NCBI RefSeq assembly: GCF_000739875.1
Contig: NZ_BBJR01000002.1
Span: forward strand, 1 to 43,367
Source: Comamonas aquatica NBRC 14918
GTDB taxonomy: Bacteria; Pseudomonadota; Gammaproteobacteria; Burkholderiales; Burkholderiaceae_C
DNA: 43,367 bases
Reading direction: 5' to 3'
Every line of letters begins with the position of its first letter. Within the stretch, counting starts at the first letter, position 1. Below the pieces are notes generated by a model. That model worked only from the letters and a program-made list of their open reading frames with translations. It searched no databases and was not told where the DNA came from. Of this stretch, positions 8,500 through 18,063 are shown piece by piece. The position numbers were made by a program, and so were the translations under genes.

Positions 8500-10205
8500 A
8501 GATCATTGAACGAACGATCCCGGAAAGCACCGTCCAAACCCTGGTGCAGTCCGGCATCAACCCCTTGCTGGCGCGCCTGTACGTGGCGCGCGGCGTGCAG
8601 TCCTGCGAAGAGCTGGACACCGGCCTGGGCAAGCTGCTGCCGCCTTCCGGCCTCAAGGGCATCCAAGAGGCGGCCCGCGTGCTGGCCGACGCCATCGCGC
8701 GGCAGCAGCGCATCTGCATCGTGGCCGACTACGACTGCGACGGTGCCACCGCCTGCGCGGTCGGCATCCGCGGCCTGCGCATGCTGGGCGCCCAGCATGT
8801 GAGCTATGAGGTGCCGGACCGCATCACCGACGGCTACGGCCTGTCCGCCCCGATTGCACGCCGCGTGCACGCCAAGGGGCACGAGCTGCTGCTGACCGTG
8901 GACAACGGCATCGGCAGCGTGGACGGCGTGGCCCAGGCCAAGGCCCTGGGCCTGACCGTGGTGGTGACCGACCACCACCTGCCCGGCGAGCAGTTGCCCG
9001 CGCCCGACGCCATGGTCAACCCCAACCAGCCCGGCTGCACGTTCGAGAGCAAGTCCCTGGCCGGCGTGGGCGTGATGTTCTACGTGCTGCTGGTGCTGCG
9101 CGCCGAGCTGCGCGCACGCGGGGTGTTCGACGCCACCCATCAGCCCAAGCTGGACACCCTGCTGCCCCTGGTGGCCCTGGGCACCGTGGCCGACGTGGTC
9201 AAGCTGGACGCCAACAACCGCCGCCTGGTGGCGCAGGGCCTGCAGCGCATCCGCAAAGGCCACATGCCGGCCGGCATTCGCGGCCTGTACGAGGCCGCCG
9301 GCAAGGATTATTGGCAGGCCAGCACCACGGATTTCGGCTTTGCACTGGGCCCGCGCATCAATGCCGCCGGCCGCCTGGCCGACATGACGATCGGCATCGA
9401 GTGCCTGCTGACCGATGACTACCCCAAGGCGCTGGAACTGGCGCACACGCTGACGCGCATCAACCGCGAGCGCCAGGAGATGGAGTCCGGCATGCGCCTG
9501 CAGGCCTTTGCCCTGGCCGATGAGCTGTTCGAAGACGGCGTGCTGCCGCCGGCCGCCATCAGCGTGTTCGACCCGGACTTCCACGAAGGCGTGGTCGGCA
9601 TCGTCGCCTCGCGTGTCAAGGACCGCCTGCACCGCCCCACCTTCGTCTTCGCCGCCAGCCAGGCCGAGGGCAAGGCGCACGAGCTCAAGGGCTCGGGCCG
9701 CTCCATCCCCGGCTTTCACCTGCGCGATGCGCTGGACCTGGTGGCCAAGCGCCACCCCGGCGTGCTGCTGCGCTTTGGCGGCCACGCCATGGCGGCCGGC
9801 TGCACCATCGCCGAAGAGCACTTCCACACCTTCGAGCAGGGCTTTGCCCAGGTCGCTCAGGAATGGCTGGACGCCAAGACCCTGACACGCTGCGTGGAGA
9901 CCGACGGCCCGCTGGACCCGGCCTTCCGCCAGGCCGAGGTGGTCGAGCAGCTGAACCTGGAAGTCTGGGGCCAGGGCTTTGCTCCACCTACCTTCAGCGA
10001 GGACGTGGAGGTGCTGTCGCAGCGGCTGGTGGGTGAAAAGCACCTGAAGCTGCAGCTGCGCCACCGCGGCGACGTGGTGGACGGCATCTGGTTCGGCCGC
10101 ACCGAGCCCCTGCCCGGCTGGGTGCACCTGGCCTTCCGCCTGGACATCAACGAGTGGCGCGGCGAGCGCAAGGTGCAGTTCCTGGTCGAAGGCGCCGAAG
10201 GCTGA
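8496..10205 (+). CDS. recJ: Single-stranded-DNA-specific exonuclease RecJ
   Basis: 5'-3' single-strand exonuclease of the DHH phosphoesterase family, used in RecF-pathway recombination, mismatch repair and base excision repair. From ATG 8496 it is 569 aa, the normal length. Motif I DYDCDG lies at residues 79-83 onward, DNGIG at 136-140 and the TDHH motif at 158-161. ALGTVADVVKL and GPRINAAGR follow. The DHHA1 part has GSGRSIPGFHLRDAL and RFGGHAMAAGC, and an OB-fold-type C-terminus ends the protein. The start codon overlaps the rpfE-like stop by ATGA. A longer upstream frame exists but overlaps the previous gene. Confidence 0.97.
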   Translation: MKIIERTIPESTVQTLVQSGINPLLARLYVARGVQSCEELDTGLGKLLPPSGLKGIQEAARVLADAIARQQRICIVADYDCDGATACAVGIRGLRMLGAQHVSYEVPDRITDGYGLSAPIARRVHAKGHELLLTVDNGIGSVDGVAQAKALGLTVVVTDHHLPGEQLPAPDAMVNPNQPGCTFESKSLAGVGVMFYVLLVLRAELRARGVFDATHQPKLDTLLPLVALGTVADVVKLDANNRRLVAQGLQRIRKGHMPAGIRGLYEAAGKDYWQASTTDFGFALGPRINAAGRLADMTIGIECLLTDDYPKALELAHTLTRINRERQEMESGMRLQAFALADELFEDGVLPPAAISVFDPDFHEGVVGIVASRVKDRLHRPTFVFAASQAEGKAHELKGSGRSIPGFHLRDALDLVAKRHPGVLLRFGGHAMAAGCTIAEEHFHTFEQGFAQVAQEWLDAKTLTRCVETDGPLDPAFRQAEVVEQLNLEVWGQGFAPPTFSEDVEVLSQRLVGEKHLKLQLRHRGDVVDGIWFGRTEPLPGWVHLAFRLDINEWRGERKVQFLVEGAEG

Positions 10206-10228
10206 GGCCGCAGCAACCGCAAAAGCAG

Positions 10229-10304
10229 AGCTGGCAGCGCTGATTTTTCATTGCTTTCAGCACTAAAACTGCTGAAACTCCAGGATTCACCAGCGCATCC
10301 AGCT
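10229..10304 (+). repeat. Imperfect inverted intergenic repeat, copy A
   Basis: Two ~34-nt arms form an imperfect hairpin: 10229-10263 begins AGCTGGCAGCGCTG and ends TTTCAGC, and the complement of 10271-10304 begins AGCTGGATGCGCTG and also ends TTTCAGC. The same arm pattern (AGCTG, GCG, TTTC, GC) occurs at 30253-30345, so this looks like a dispersed REP- or MITE-like family. It lies between recJ and the minus-strand chemoreceptor. Confidence 0.6.
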
Positions 10305-10305
10305 A

Positions 10306-10333
10306 TAAAAAAAGACCTGCACATGCAGGTCTT
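10306..10333 (-). terminator. Rho-independent terminator of the 10411-12195 chemoreceptor
   Basis: A perfect 9-bp stem AAGACCTGC / GCAGGTCTT with a 4-nt loop (10312-10333). On the minus strand it is followed by a run of seven T. It sits about 80 bp past the chemoreceptor stop. Confidence 0.8.
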
Positions 10334-10410
10334 GGAATGTCCGCCTGGGCGGCGGGGGCGCTTCCCCCGCACTGCTGCCGCAAGCTAGGCGCCACCGCGA
10401 GATGGCGACT

Positions 10411-12195
10411 TCAGAAGCTTTCCCATTCGTCCTCGCCCCCCTGGGCGACGGCGGCCTTGGGCGCCGCAGCGGGTGCGGGCTTGGCAGGGGCTGGTGCGGC
10501 CGCCACCGCAGCAGGGCGCTGGGGCGCCGCCCCACCCAGGGCCGCGGGTGCTGCCCGGACCGGCGCGGCCGGCGCCTTGGCGACCACCGGCACGGGGGCC
10601 TTCATGGTCGGCACAGACGGCTGCGGCACGGCGCGTGGCGCCACACTGCCGGCGCCGACGTTGAACACCGCCACTACATCGGCCAGGCGCTGGGCTTGCT
10701 CGTTCATGGACATGGCTGCCGCGCTGGATTCCTCCACCAGGGCGGCGTTCTGCTGCGTCATCTGGTCCAGGTTGCTGACCGCCTGGTTGACCTGGCCGAT
10801 GCCATCGCGCTGCTCGGTGGCCGAGGCCGTGATCTCGCCAATCAGATCCGTCACGCGGCGCACGCTGGCCACGATCTCCTGCATGCTCTCGCCAGCCTGC
10901 GCCACCTGGGCAGACCCGGCGTCCACATTGCCCACGCTGGCGGTGATCAGTTGCTTGATCTCCTTGGCCGCCTCAGCACTGCGGCCGGCCAGGGAACGCA
11001 CCTCACCGGCCACCACGGCAAAGCCACGGCCCTGCTCACCGGCCCGCGCGGCTTCCACCGCGGCATTCAGCGCCAGGATGTTGGTCTGGAAGGCGATGCC
11101 ATCGATCACGCCAATGATGTCGCTGATCTTGCGGCTGGAGGCATTGATCTGCTCCATGCTGTGCACCACCTGCTGGACCACCTCGCCGCCACGCTCGGCA
11201 GCCTGCACCGCCGTGGAAGCCAATTGGTTGGCCTGGCGCGCGGTGTCGGCCGACTGGGTCACGGTGGCGGTCAGCTCCTCAATGCTGGCAGCGGTTTCCT
11301 CCAAATTAGCAGCGGTCTGCTCGGTTCGGGCCGACAGGTCCTGGTTGCCGGTGGCAATCTGGCTGGCGGCCGAGGAGACGGAGTCCACGCCATTGCGCAC
11401 CTCGCCCACCACGGTCCGCAGCTTCTGCGTCATGGCACTCAGGCTGCGCAGCAGGTGGCCCAGTTCGTCCTTGCGCTCGTCGTGCACGTCCACGGTCAGG
11501 TCGCCGGCGGCAATCGTGTCCGCCAGGTGCACGGCACGGCCCAGCGGCCGCGTGATGGAGCGCACGATCATGCCGGCCAGGGCCACGCCCACCAGCACCA
11601 GCACCAGGCTGGCCGCGCCCACCACCCAGTAGGTGCGCTGGCGCTCCTGCAGGGCCTGCTCGCGCACCTGGTTGCGCATCTGCTCCTGCAGTTGTACCAG
11701 ATCATCCTGGGACTTCACATACACCGCAGCCGCGGGGCGCAGCGCCTGAACGGCCAGCTCCATCGCCTGCAGCACATCGCCCTCTTCGCGCGAACGGTTG
11801 ATCTTGGCCACGGCTTCCAGCGCCTTGGCGCGGTTGCCAGCCACCACGGCCAGCTGGGCTTTTTCCTGCTCCGAATCGGCCTGGGCCTCGACCTCTTTCT
11901 GCAATTCGCTGATGCGCGCAATGCCCTGAGTGCTGAGCGCTTTCATTTCCTGCACCAGCACCGACTCCGACGACATGGCGCTGACCACCACCCGCTCCAC
12001 CGACAGCTCGGTCAGCGCCTTCCAGCGCATGGTGGTGGCGATGCGCACATCCGCCGCCTGGGTCTTGACGTTCACCTGCTCGGCGGTGCGCTCGGCGAAC
12101 ACCAACAGGCTGAATGCCAGCGTCAGCATGGCCCCCATGGACCCCAATACCACCCCCCACAGCTTCACGGCCACAGGCAAATTGTTCAAACGCAT
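10411..12195 (-). CDS. Methyl-accepting chemotaxis protein (4-helix-bundle sensor)
   Basis: A 594-residue inner-membrane chemoreceptor that signals to CheA/CheW. It has a first membrane helix at residues ~10-33, a periplasmic helical sensor (34-188) of four-helix-bundle type, a second helix at ~189-211 ([21 protein letters not shown]), HAMP to ~265, then the signalling bundle with the tip [20 protein letters not shown]. After an Ala/Pro-rich linker the last residues are DEWESF, a WxxF tail like the NWETF tether that recruits CheR/CheB in major E. coli receptors. The start is preceded by GGAGAGAGGG. It is a tandem paralogue of the receptor at 12380-14137, nearly identical in the bundle and different in the sensor. 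The ligand is unknown. Confidence 0.95.
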   Translation of the reverse strand: MRLNNLPVAVKLWGVVLGSMGAMLTLAFSLLVFAERTAEQVNVKTQAADVRIATTMRWKALTELSVERVVVSAMSSESVLVQEMKALSTQGIARISELQKEVEAQADSEQEKAQLAVVAGNRAKALEAVAKINRSREEGDVLQAMELAVQALRPAAAVYVKSQDDLVQLQEQMRNQVREQALQERQRTYWVVGAASLVLVLVGVALAGMIVRSITRPLGRAVHLADTIAAGDLTVDVHDERKDELGHLLRSLSAMTQKLRTVVGEVRNGVDSVSSAASQIATGNQDLSARTEQTAANLEETAASIEELTATVTQSADTARQANQLASTAVQAAERGGEVVQQVVHSMEQINASSRKISDIIGVIDGIAFQTNILALNAAVEAARAGEQGRGFAVVAGEVRSLAGRSAEAAKEIKQLITASVGNVDAGSAQVAQAGESMQEIVASVRRVTDLIGEITASATEQRDGIGQVNQAVSNLDQMTQQNAALVEESSAAAMSMNEQAQRLADVVAVFNVGAGSVAPRAVPQPSVPTMKAPVPVVAKAPAAPVRAAPAALGGAAPQRPAAVAAAPAPAKPAPAAAPKAAVAQGGEDEWESF

Positions 12196-12272
12196 GATGA
12201 TGGCCCTCTCTCCATTCCTTGTTGTTGTCTGCGGACCGGCCCCGTGGCGGGGTCGGCCAGCCTCCCATGTGC

Positions 12273-12308
12273 AAACACCCTCCGGGGCCTGGCCCCTGGA
12301 GGGTGTTT
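12273..12308. terminator. Strong stem-loop between the tandem chemoreceptor genes
   Basis: AAACACCCTCC pairs with GGAGGGTGTTT around an inner GGGGCC/GGCCCC stem with one bulged base. The + strand side is followed by GA and six T. The minus strand, on which both flanking genes run, has only a short T run after it. It probably ends the upstream receptor transcript, but direction and efficiency are uncertain. Confidence 0.55.
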
Positions 12309-12379
12309 GATTTTTTCACCGCCCCGTGAACGGGCAGTCCCTGGCAAACCCTGATCGGATAAAGCCGCGGCGCCCCAGG

Positions 12380-14137
12380 CTAGAAGTCCTCCCACGCCCC
12401 CACGTCGGCCGAAGCCGGCTGGCTCGGCGCATGGCCGCCGGCCTTCGCCGCCGCACCCGGCAAGGGCAAGGGCGCGGCCTGGGGCCGCAGCGCTGGGACC
12501 GGCACCTGGCGCGCCGTCGCGGCCGATGCGGCCCGCGCCACGTTCGCCCCTGGGCGGCTGGCTGCCAGCGGGCAGGGGCTGGGCATGCCGGCCTGTCCCA
12601 CGTTGAAGACCGCCACCACCTGGGCCAGGCGCTGGGCCTGCTCGTTCATGGACATGGCCGCCGCACTGGATTCCTCGACCAGGGCGGCGTTCTGCTGGGT
12701 CATCTGGTCCAGGTTACTGACCGCCTGGTTCACCTGCGCAAACCCGTCGTGCTGCTCGCTGGCGGCGGCGCTGATTTCACCGATGAGGTCGGTCACCCGG
12801 CGCACGCTGGCCACGATCTCCTGCATGCTGGCACCGGCCTGGGCCACCTGGGCCGAGCCGACATCCACATTGCTGACGCTGGCCGAAATCAGGGCCTTGA
12901 TTTCCTTGGCCGCCTCGGCGCTGCGGCCTGCCAGCAAACGCACCTCGCCCGCCACCACGGCAAAGCCGCGGCCCTGCTCACCGGCACGCGCGGCTTCGAC
13001 GGCGGCGTTCAGCGCCAGGATGTTGGTCTGGAAGGCGATGCCGTCGATCACGCCAATGATGTCGCTGATCTTGTGGCTGCTGTGGGTGATCTGCTGCATG
13101 CTGGTCACCACCTGCTCCACCACATGGCCACCACGTTCGGCGGCCTGGACCGCGGTCGTCGCCAGCTGGTTGGCCTGGCGCGCCGTGTCGGTCGACTGCG
13201 AGACCGTAGAGGTCAGCTCCTCGATGCTGGCGGCGGTCTCTTCCAGGTTGGCGGCGGTCTGCTCGGTGCGGCCGGACAGGTCATGGTTACCGGTGGCGAT
13301 CTGCGAGGCTGCCGACGACACCGCCTCCACGCCATTGCGCACTTCCGACACCACGTCGCGCAGGCGCTGCGCCATGGCTTGGAGGCTGCGCAGCAAGCGG
13401 CCCAGTTCATCCTTGCGATCGTCCTGCACCTCGGCCGTGAGATCGCCCGCGGCAATCGTGTCCGCCAGCGCCACCGCCTGGTCCAGCGGAACCGTGATCT
13501 GGCGCACGATGACGATGGACAGCAGCAGGCCCAGCACCACCACCGCCAACAGCGCCGCACTGCCCACCAGCATGGCGGCGTCGCGATCCTGGGCACTGTC
13601 GGCCAGGGCCTGGTCCCGCATGCGCTCCTGCTGCGTCACCAGATCGGTCTGCGCCTGGTTGTAGACCGCAACGGCCGGCAGCAACTGGCTGTCGAGCATC
13701 TGACGGGCATGCGCCAGCTCGCCGCGGTTGCGCAGCGTGCTCAATTGGCCATTGATCTCCAGCACCTTGCTGCGCGCCTGGGCGATCTTTTCCAGCTGCT
13801 GGTGACCTTCCTGGCTGGTCAGCACCTGTTCGAGCTGCTGCTGCAGGGCCGAGGCCCCCTCGACCCCTTGCTGGACCTTGCCCGCGGCGTAGCGGCTGAC
13901 CTCGTCCTCGCTCGACATCGCCCCCAGGACCACGTTGGCAATCGCCAAGTCCGTCACGCCACGCCACTGCACCGCCAGGCGGATGCGGCTTTCATAATTC
14001 TGGATTTCCGAGCGCACCTGTGCTTCCACACGCCCGATGTAGGTGGTCATGCCGAAGCCGGCGGCCAACGTCAAGGCCAGCACGCCAAACAGCAACACCC
14101 AGATTTTCTTGGACACCGACCAGTTCTTGAATTGCAT
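12380..14137 (-). CDS. Methyl-accepting chemotaxis protein (tandem paralogue)
   Basis: A 585-residue inner-membrane chemoreceptor. ATG 14137 follows a strong Shine-Dalgarno stretch (GGGAGGGAGGGG); the frame opens further upstream but lacks such a site. The first membrane helix is at residues ~11-32, a periplasmic helical sensor follows, and the second helix is at about residue 190-212 ([18 protein letters not shown]). Then come HAMP and a signalling bundle with the tip [20 protein letters not shown]. The tail GAWEDF is again a WxxF-type tether. Sensor and linker differ from the downstream paralogue while the bundle is almost the same, which fits duplication followed by divergence of ligand sensing. 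The gene lies 185 bp upstream of the paralogue with a stem-loop between. Confidence 0.95.
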   Translation of the reverse strand: MQFKNWSVSKKIWVLLFGVLALTLAAGFGMTTYIGRVEAQVRSEIQNYESRIRLAVQWRGVTDLAIANVVLGAMSSEDEVSRYAAGKVQQGVEGASALQQQLEQVLTSQEGHQQLEKIAQARSKVLEINGQLSTLRNRGELAHARQMLDSQLLPAVAVYNQAQTDLVTQQERMRDQALADSAQDRDAAMLVGSAALLAVVVLGLLLSIVIVRQITVPLDQAVALADTIAAGDLTAEVQDDRKDELGRLLRSLQAMAQRLRDVVSEVRNGVEAVSSAASQIATGNHDLSGRTEQTAANLEETAASIEELTSTVSQSTDTARQANQLATTAVQAAERGGHVVEQVVTSMQQITHSSHKISDIIGVIDGIAFQTNILALNAAVEAARAGEQGRGFAVVAGEVRLLAGRSAEAAKEIKALISASVSNVDVGSAQVAQAGASMQEIVASVRRVTDLIGEISAAASEQHDGFAQVNQAVSNLDQMTQQNAALVEESSAAAMSMNEQAQRLAQVVAVFNVGQAGMPSPCPLAASRPGANVARAASAATARQVPVPALRPQAAPLPLPGAAAKAGGHAPSQPASADVGAWEDF

Positions 14138-14371
14138 ACCCCTCCCTCCCTTTGCGCTTTGTTGTTGCGGCAGGGCGCAGCCCAGACGGTGGCTGGTGCA
14201 ATGCGCCCGACACCTGCCGACGCAGTATCTGGAAGAAGCCCTTTTGCCGACCCAGGATTCCCGACAGCTATTGCGCCAAAGCAAACCGCGTTAAAAACAC
14301 AGTTGCTTTTTGTCTGCGTTTTTGCGCAGGCAGTTTGTACCCACTTACACAACCCTTGAGTCCCCCACCCC

Positions 14372-15241
14372 ATGCCTGCCAGGTTCCATGCCGACCTTCA
14401 CTGCCATTCCACGTTTTCGGATGGAACCCTCACGCCCGCACAACTGGCGCAACGCGCCCGCACGGCCGGCGTCACGCTGTGGGCGCTGACCGACCACGAT
14501 GAGCTGGCCGGCATCCCTGCCGCCCAGCAGGCGGCCGCCGCGCAGGGGCTGGACTTTCTGGCCGGGGTCGAAATCTCCGTCAGCTTTGCCCAGGCCTGCG
14601 TGCACATCGTCGGGCTGGGCGTTGATCCGGAACATCCTGCGCTGCAGCAAGGTCTGGCCGACCTGCGCAACAGCCGCGGCCCACGCGCCCAGGAGATGGG
14701 CCGCCAGTTGGAGGCCGTGGGCATCCCCAACGCCTACGAAGGCGCACTGCGCTATGTGGGCAACCCGGCCCTGATCTCGCGCACCCACTTTGCACGCCAT
14801 CTGGTGGAGACCGGCGTCTGCAAGGACATCCCCGAGGTGTTCAAGCACTACCTGGCCGATGGCAAGCCCGGGCACGTGCCCCAGCGCTGGGCCAGCCTGC
14901 AGGAAGCCGTCGGCTGGATCACGCAGGCACAGGGTGTCGCCGTGATGGCCCACCCTGCCCGCTATGGATTCACGGCCAACGAAGAGCATGCCCTGTTCAG
15001 CAGCTTTTGCGCCTGTGGTGGTCAGGCCGTGGAAGTGGTGACTGGCAGCCACGCGCCGCACGAATACGCGACCTATGCCGCGCTGGCCCGCGAGCTGGGC
15101 CTAGCCGCCTCGCGCGGCAGCGACTTTCACAGCCCGCAGGAGTCCAAGATCGACCTGGGGGGGCTGCCTGCCGATCTGCCGGGGCTGCAACCCGTCTGGG
15201 ACTTGCTGCAGGACCGCATCGTGCGTGCTCCGACGCCCTGA
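14372..15241 (+). CDS. PHP-domain phosphoesterase (RNase AM / nucleoside bisphosphate phosphatase family)
   Basis: A 289-residue cytoplasmic PHP-fold metal enzyme of the YciV (Rnm/TrpH) family, whose members hydrolyse 3',5'-nucleoside bisphosphates and trim 5' ends of RNA. Metal motifs are DLHCHSTFSDG at residues ~8-18, LTDHDELAG near 42, the Glu in GVEIS near 71, the His in CVHIVGLGVDP, RTHFARHL, VMAHPARY near 192 and GSDFHSP near 250. The next gene is yciO-like, and yciV and yciO are also neighbours near trp in E. coli, which supports the assignment. Confidence 0.9.
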   Translation: MPARFHADLHCHSTFSDGTLTPAQLAQRARTAGVTLWALTDHDELAGIPAAQQAAAAQGLDFLAGVEISVSFAQACVHIVGLGVDPEHPALQQGLADLRNSRGPRAQEMGRQLEAVGIPNAYEGALRYVGNPALISRTHFARHLVETGVCKDIPEVFKHYLADGKPGHVPQRWASLQEAVGWITQAQGVAVMAHPARYGFTANEEHALFSSFCACGGQAVEVVTGSHAPHEYATYAALARELGLAASRGSDFHSPQESKIDLGGLPADLPGLQPVWDLLQDRIVRAPTP

Positions 15242-15349
15242 AGCACCGGGACTGCCGCGCCCACGGTGGGCGACAAATTCCACCGGACTGACGACAGACT
15301 GGGCCCAGCTGCGCTAGGCTTGCCACCACGACATCACCAAGGATCGTCC

Positions 15350-15985
15350 ATGGCACAGTATTTCGAGATTCATCCCGACAACCCCCAGCCCCGGCTGCTC
15401 AAGCAGGCCGTGGCCCTGCTGCAAAAGGGCGGGGTGCTGGCCATCCCCACCGACTCCAGCTATGCCCTGGTCTGCCAGCTGGACGACCGGAACGCCGTGG
15501 ACCGGCTGCGCCGGATCCGCCAGGTGAACGACAAGCACCACCTGACGCTGCTGTGCCGGGACCTGTCGGAACTGGCCAACTACGCCATCGTGGACAACAA
15601 GCAGTACCGCCTAATGAAGCTGGCCACGCCAGGCCCCTACACCTTCATCCTGGACGCCACCAAGGAGGTACCACGGCGGGTCAGCCACCCTTCGCGCAAG
15701 ACCATTGGCCTGCGCGTGCCCGACCGCAAGGGCACCCAGATGCTGCTGGAGCTGCATGGCGCCCCCCTGCTGGCCACCACGCTGATCGCCCCCGGCGAGA
15801 GCGAGCCCATGAACGACCCGCTGGCCATCCGCGCCCGCTGGGAGCACGAAATTGACGCCGTCATCGACGCCGGTGCCTGCCCCCTGGAGCCCACCACCGT
15901 GCTAGACCTGACCCCGATGGGCGCAGGGGACGAGCCGGCGGTGTTGCGACAAGGCGCCGGCCTGCTGGACCGCATTGGTTTGTAG
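15350..15985 (+). CDS. Sua5/YciO/YrdC-family protein (YciO-like)
   Basis: A 211-residue protein with the Sua5/YrdC RNA-binding fold. Evidence: GGVLAIPTDSSYALVCQLD, the KHHLTLLCRDLSELANYA segment, TPGPYTFILDATKEVPRR and RKTIGLRVPDRK. The enzymes YrdC and Sua5 make threonylcarbamoyl-adenylate for the t6A tRNA modification. YciO-type paralogues share the fold, but their contribution is unsettled. The DSSYAL sequence and the PHP-domain neighbour favour YciO. ATG 15350 is chosen because the homologous region begins there and AAGGA lies just upstream; the longer frame has no family support. Confidence 0.88.
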   Translation: MAQYFEIHPDNPQPRLLKQAVALLQKGGVLAIPTDSSYALVCQLDDRNAVDRLRRIRQVNDKHHLTLLCRDLSELANYAIVDNKQYRLMKLATPGPYTFILDATKEVPRRVSHPSRKTIGLRVPDRKGTQMLLELHGAPLLATTLIAPGESEPMNDPLAIRARWEHEIDAVIDAGACPLEPTTVLDLTPMGAGDEPAVLRQGAGLLDRIGL

Positions 15986-16015
15986 GCCCACGCACCAACG
16001 GGGCGCCAGGTTTGC

Positions 16016-16021
16016 GACAAT
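16016..16021 (+). promoter_or_regulatory. -10-like GACAAT box before the site-2 protease
   Basis: GACAAT ends 6 nt before the GTG start at 16028, so the expected transcription start coincides with the start codon. This suggests a leaderless mRNA. The -35 region is poor, so the assignment is tentative. Confidence 0.35.
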
Positions 16022-16027
16022 GAGGCG

Positions 16028-16696
16028 GTGAACGCCTCTGACCTCATACAAACCGTCCTCATCTACGCCCTGCCTGTGCTGTTCGCCATCACAGTGCACG
16101 AGGCGGCCCACGGCTATGCTGCACGCCATTTTGGCGACCAGACCGCCGCGATGATGGGCCGCATCACCCTCAACCCCCTCAAGCACATCGACCCCATCGG
16201 CACCATCCTGATGCCGCTGTTGCTGTACTTCTCCACCTCCGGGGCCTTCCTGTTCGGCTATGCCAAGCCAGTGCCGGTGAACTTCGGCAACCTGCGCCAC
16301 CCCAAACGCGACATGATCTGGGTGGCCCTGGCCGGCCCCGCCTCCAATTTCGTCCAAGCCATCGCCTGGGCTGTGCTGCTGGTGATCCTGGCCGTGGCCG
16401 GCACGCAGGAGCGCTTTTTCATCGAGATGGCCCGCGCCGGCATTTTGGTGAACCTGGTGATGTGGGCCTTCAACCTGTTCCCTCTGCCTCCTCTGGATGG
16501 GGGTCGCATCCTGGTGGGCCTGCTGCCGACACGGGCCGCCCTCCTGCTGTCGCGCGTGGAGCCATTTGGCTTTTTCATCGTGCTGGCCCTGGTGCTGCTG
16601 GGCATCGTGGGCAGCCTGTGGCTGCGGCCGCTGATGGACATGGGCTACACCGTGATCGACTGGATCATCACCCCCCTGCTGGCGCTGCTGCGCTGA
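16028..16696 (+). CDS. Site-2 protease family (M50) membrane metalloprotease
   Basis: A 222-residue integral membrane zinc protease of the short M50/YwhC-like group, without a PDZ domain. The zinc motif HEAAH lies at residues ~19-23 in the first membrane helix. AGPASNFVQA is the conserved region before the second half, and NLFPLPPLDGGRIL (near residue 155) supplies the third ligand Asp. About five to six membrane helices. It starts with GTG. It stands directly before trpS and after the yciO-like gene, an arrangement common in this bacterial family. No substrate such as an anti-sigma factor is encoded nearby. Confidence 0.92.
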   Translation: MNASDLIQTVLIYALPVLFAITVHEAAHGYAARHFGDQTAAMMGRITLNPLKHIDPIGTILMPLLLYFSTSGAFLFGYAKPVPVNFGNLRHPKRDMIWVALAGPASNFVQAIAWAVLLVILAVAGTQERFFIEMARAGILVNLVMWAFNLFPLPPLDGGRILVGLLPTRAALLLSRVEPFGFFIVLALVLLGIVGSLWLRPLMDMGYTVIDWIITPLLALLR

Positions 16697-16758
16697 AGCG
16701 ACATTTTTCTGCGCTGCGCAGCCCTGCGCAGCCACCGACTTTGAACTTGGTTTGAGCT

Positions 16759-18063
16759 ATGAGCACCACCCGTTTCCTGACTGGCATCACCCCTTCCGGC
16801 ACCCCGCACCTGGGCAATTACGCAGGCTCCATCCGCCCGGCCGTGGCGGCCAGCCGCACGGCAGGCGTTGAAAGCTTTTATTTCCTGGCCGACTACCACG
16901 CCCTGATCAAGTGCCAGGATCCCGCGCGCGTGCACCGCTCGACCCTGGAGATTGCCGCCAGCTGGCTGGCCTGCGGCCTGAACCCTGAACACGTGGTGTT
17001 CTACCGCCAGTCCGACGTGCCCGAGATCCCCGAGCTGAACTGGTTCCTGACCTGCGTCACCGGCAAGGGCGTGCTCAACCGCGCCCACGCCTACAAGGCG
17101 TCCCAGGACAAGAATGCCGAAGCCGGCAAGGACCTGGACGATGGCGTGACGGCCGGCCTGTTCATGTACCCCGTGCTGATGGCCGCCGACATCCTGATGT
17201 TCAACGCCCACAAGGTGCCCGTGGGCCGCGACCAGATCCAGCACATCGAGATGGCGCGCGACATGGCCTCCAGCTTCAACCACCTGTACGGCGAGCACTT
17301 CGTGCTGCCCGAAGCCGCCATTGAGGAAAGCGTGGCCACCTTGCCCGGCCTGGATGGCCGCAAGATGAGCAAGAGCTACGACAACACCATCCCGCTGTTT
17401 GCGCCGCGCGAGCAGCTCAAGAAGCTGATCGGCAGCATCGTCACCGATTCGCGCGCCCCCGGCGAACCCAAGGACACCGAAGGCTCGGCGCTGTTCCAGC
17501 TCTACCAGGCCTTTTCCACCCCCGAGGACACCGCCGCCATGCGCCAGGCCTTTGCCGACGGGATTGGCTGGGGCGATGCCAAGCAGATGCTGTTTGAGCG
17601 CATCGATGCCGAGCTGGCGCCCATGCGCGCGCGCTACGACGACCTGATGGCCCACCCCGAAAAGGTGGAAGCGGCCCTGCAGATCGGGGCCGAGCGCGCC
17701 CGCGCGCTGAGCCGCCCGCTGATCGCCACCCTGCGCGCGGCCGTCGGCCTGCGCAGCCTGGCCAGCCAGGACACCGGCGCCAAGCAGGCCAAGGCGGCGA
17801 AGGCGGCCCAGCCCAGCTTCAAGCAGTACCGCGAGAAAGACGGCAAGTTCTATTTCAAGTTCCTGGCTGCCGATGGCCGCCTGCTGCTGCAAAGCACCGG
17901 CTTTGACCAGCCCAAGGTCGCGGGCCAGACGATTGCACAGTTGCAGCAACAGGGCGCCACAGCCCTGGCAGCGCTGGGCACGGCGGTCCAGCTGGCAGAC
18001 GCCATCAGCAGCGATGACGTCGTGCACGCCCTGCACGTCTTGCAGGAAGCCAGCCAGGCCTGA
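16759..18063 (+). CDS. trpS: Tryptophan-tRNA ligase with C-terminal extension
   Basis: Class I aminoacyl-tRNA synthetase that charges tRNA-Trp. It has TPHLGNY (HIGH motif, residues 15-21), GRDQIQHIEMARD and KMSKS at 202-206. The catalytic and anticodon-binding core ends near residue 335. A further ~90 residues follow: an Ala/Lys linker and then residues ~355-400 with GKFYFKFLAADGRLLLQS, which resembles the small YegP/DUF1508 fold. Canonical TrpS has about 330-340 residues, so this is an added domain. It starts 62 bp after the protease gene. Confidence 0.96.
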   Translation: MSTTRFLTGITPSGTPHLGNYAGSIRPAVAASRTAGVESFYFLADYHALIKCQDPARVHRSTLEIAASWLACGLNPEHVVFYRQSDVPEIPELNWFLTCVTGKGVLNRAHAYKASQDKNAEAGKDLDDGVTAGLFMYPVLMAADILMFNAHKVPVGRDQIQHIEMARDMASSFNHLYGEHFVLPEAAIEESVATLPGLDGRKMSKSYDNTIPLFAPREQLKKLIGSIVTDSRAPGEPKDTEGSALFQLYQAFSTPEDTAAMRQAFADGIGWGDAKQMLFERIDAELAPMRARYDDLMAHPEKVEAALQIGAERARALSRPLIATLRAAVGLRSLASQDTGAKQAKAAKAAQPSFKQYREKDGKFYFKFLAADGRLLLQSTGFDQPKVAGQTIAQLQQQGATALAALGTAVQLADAISSDDVVHALHVLQEASQA

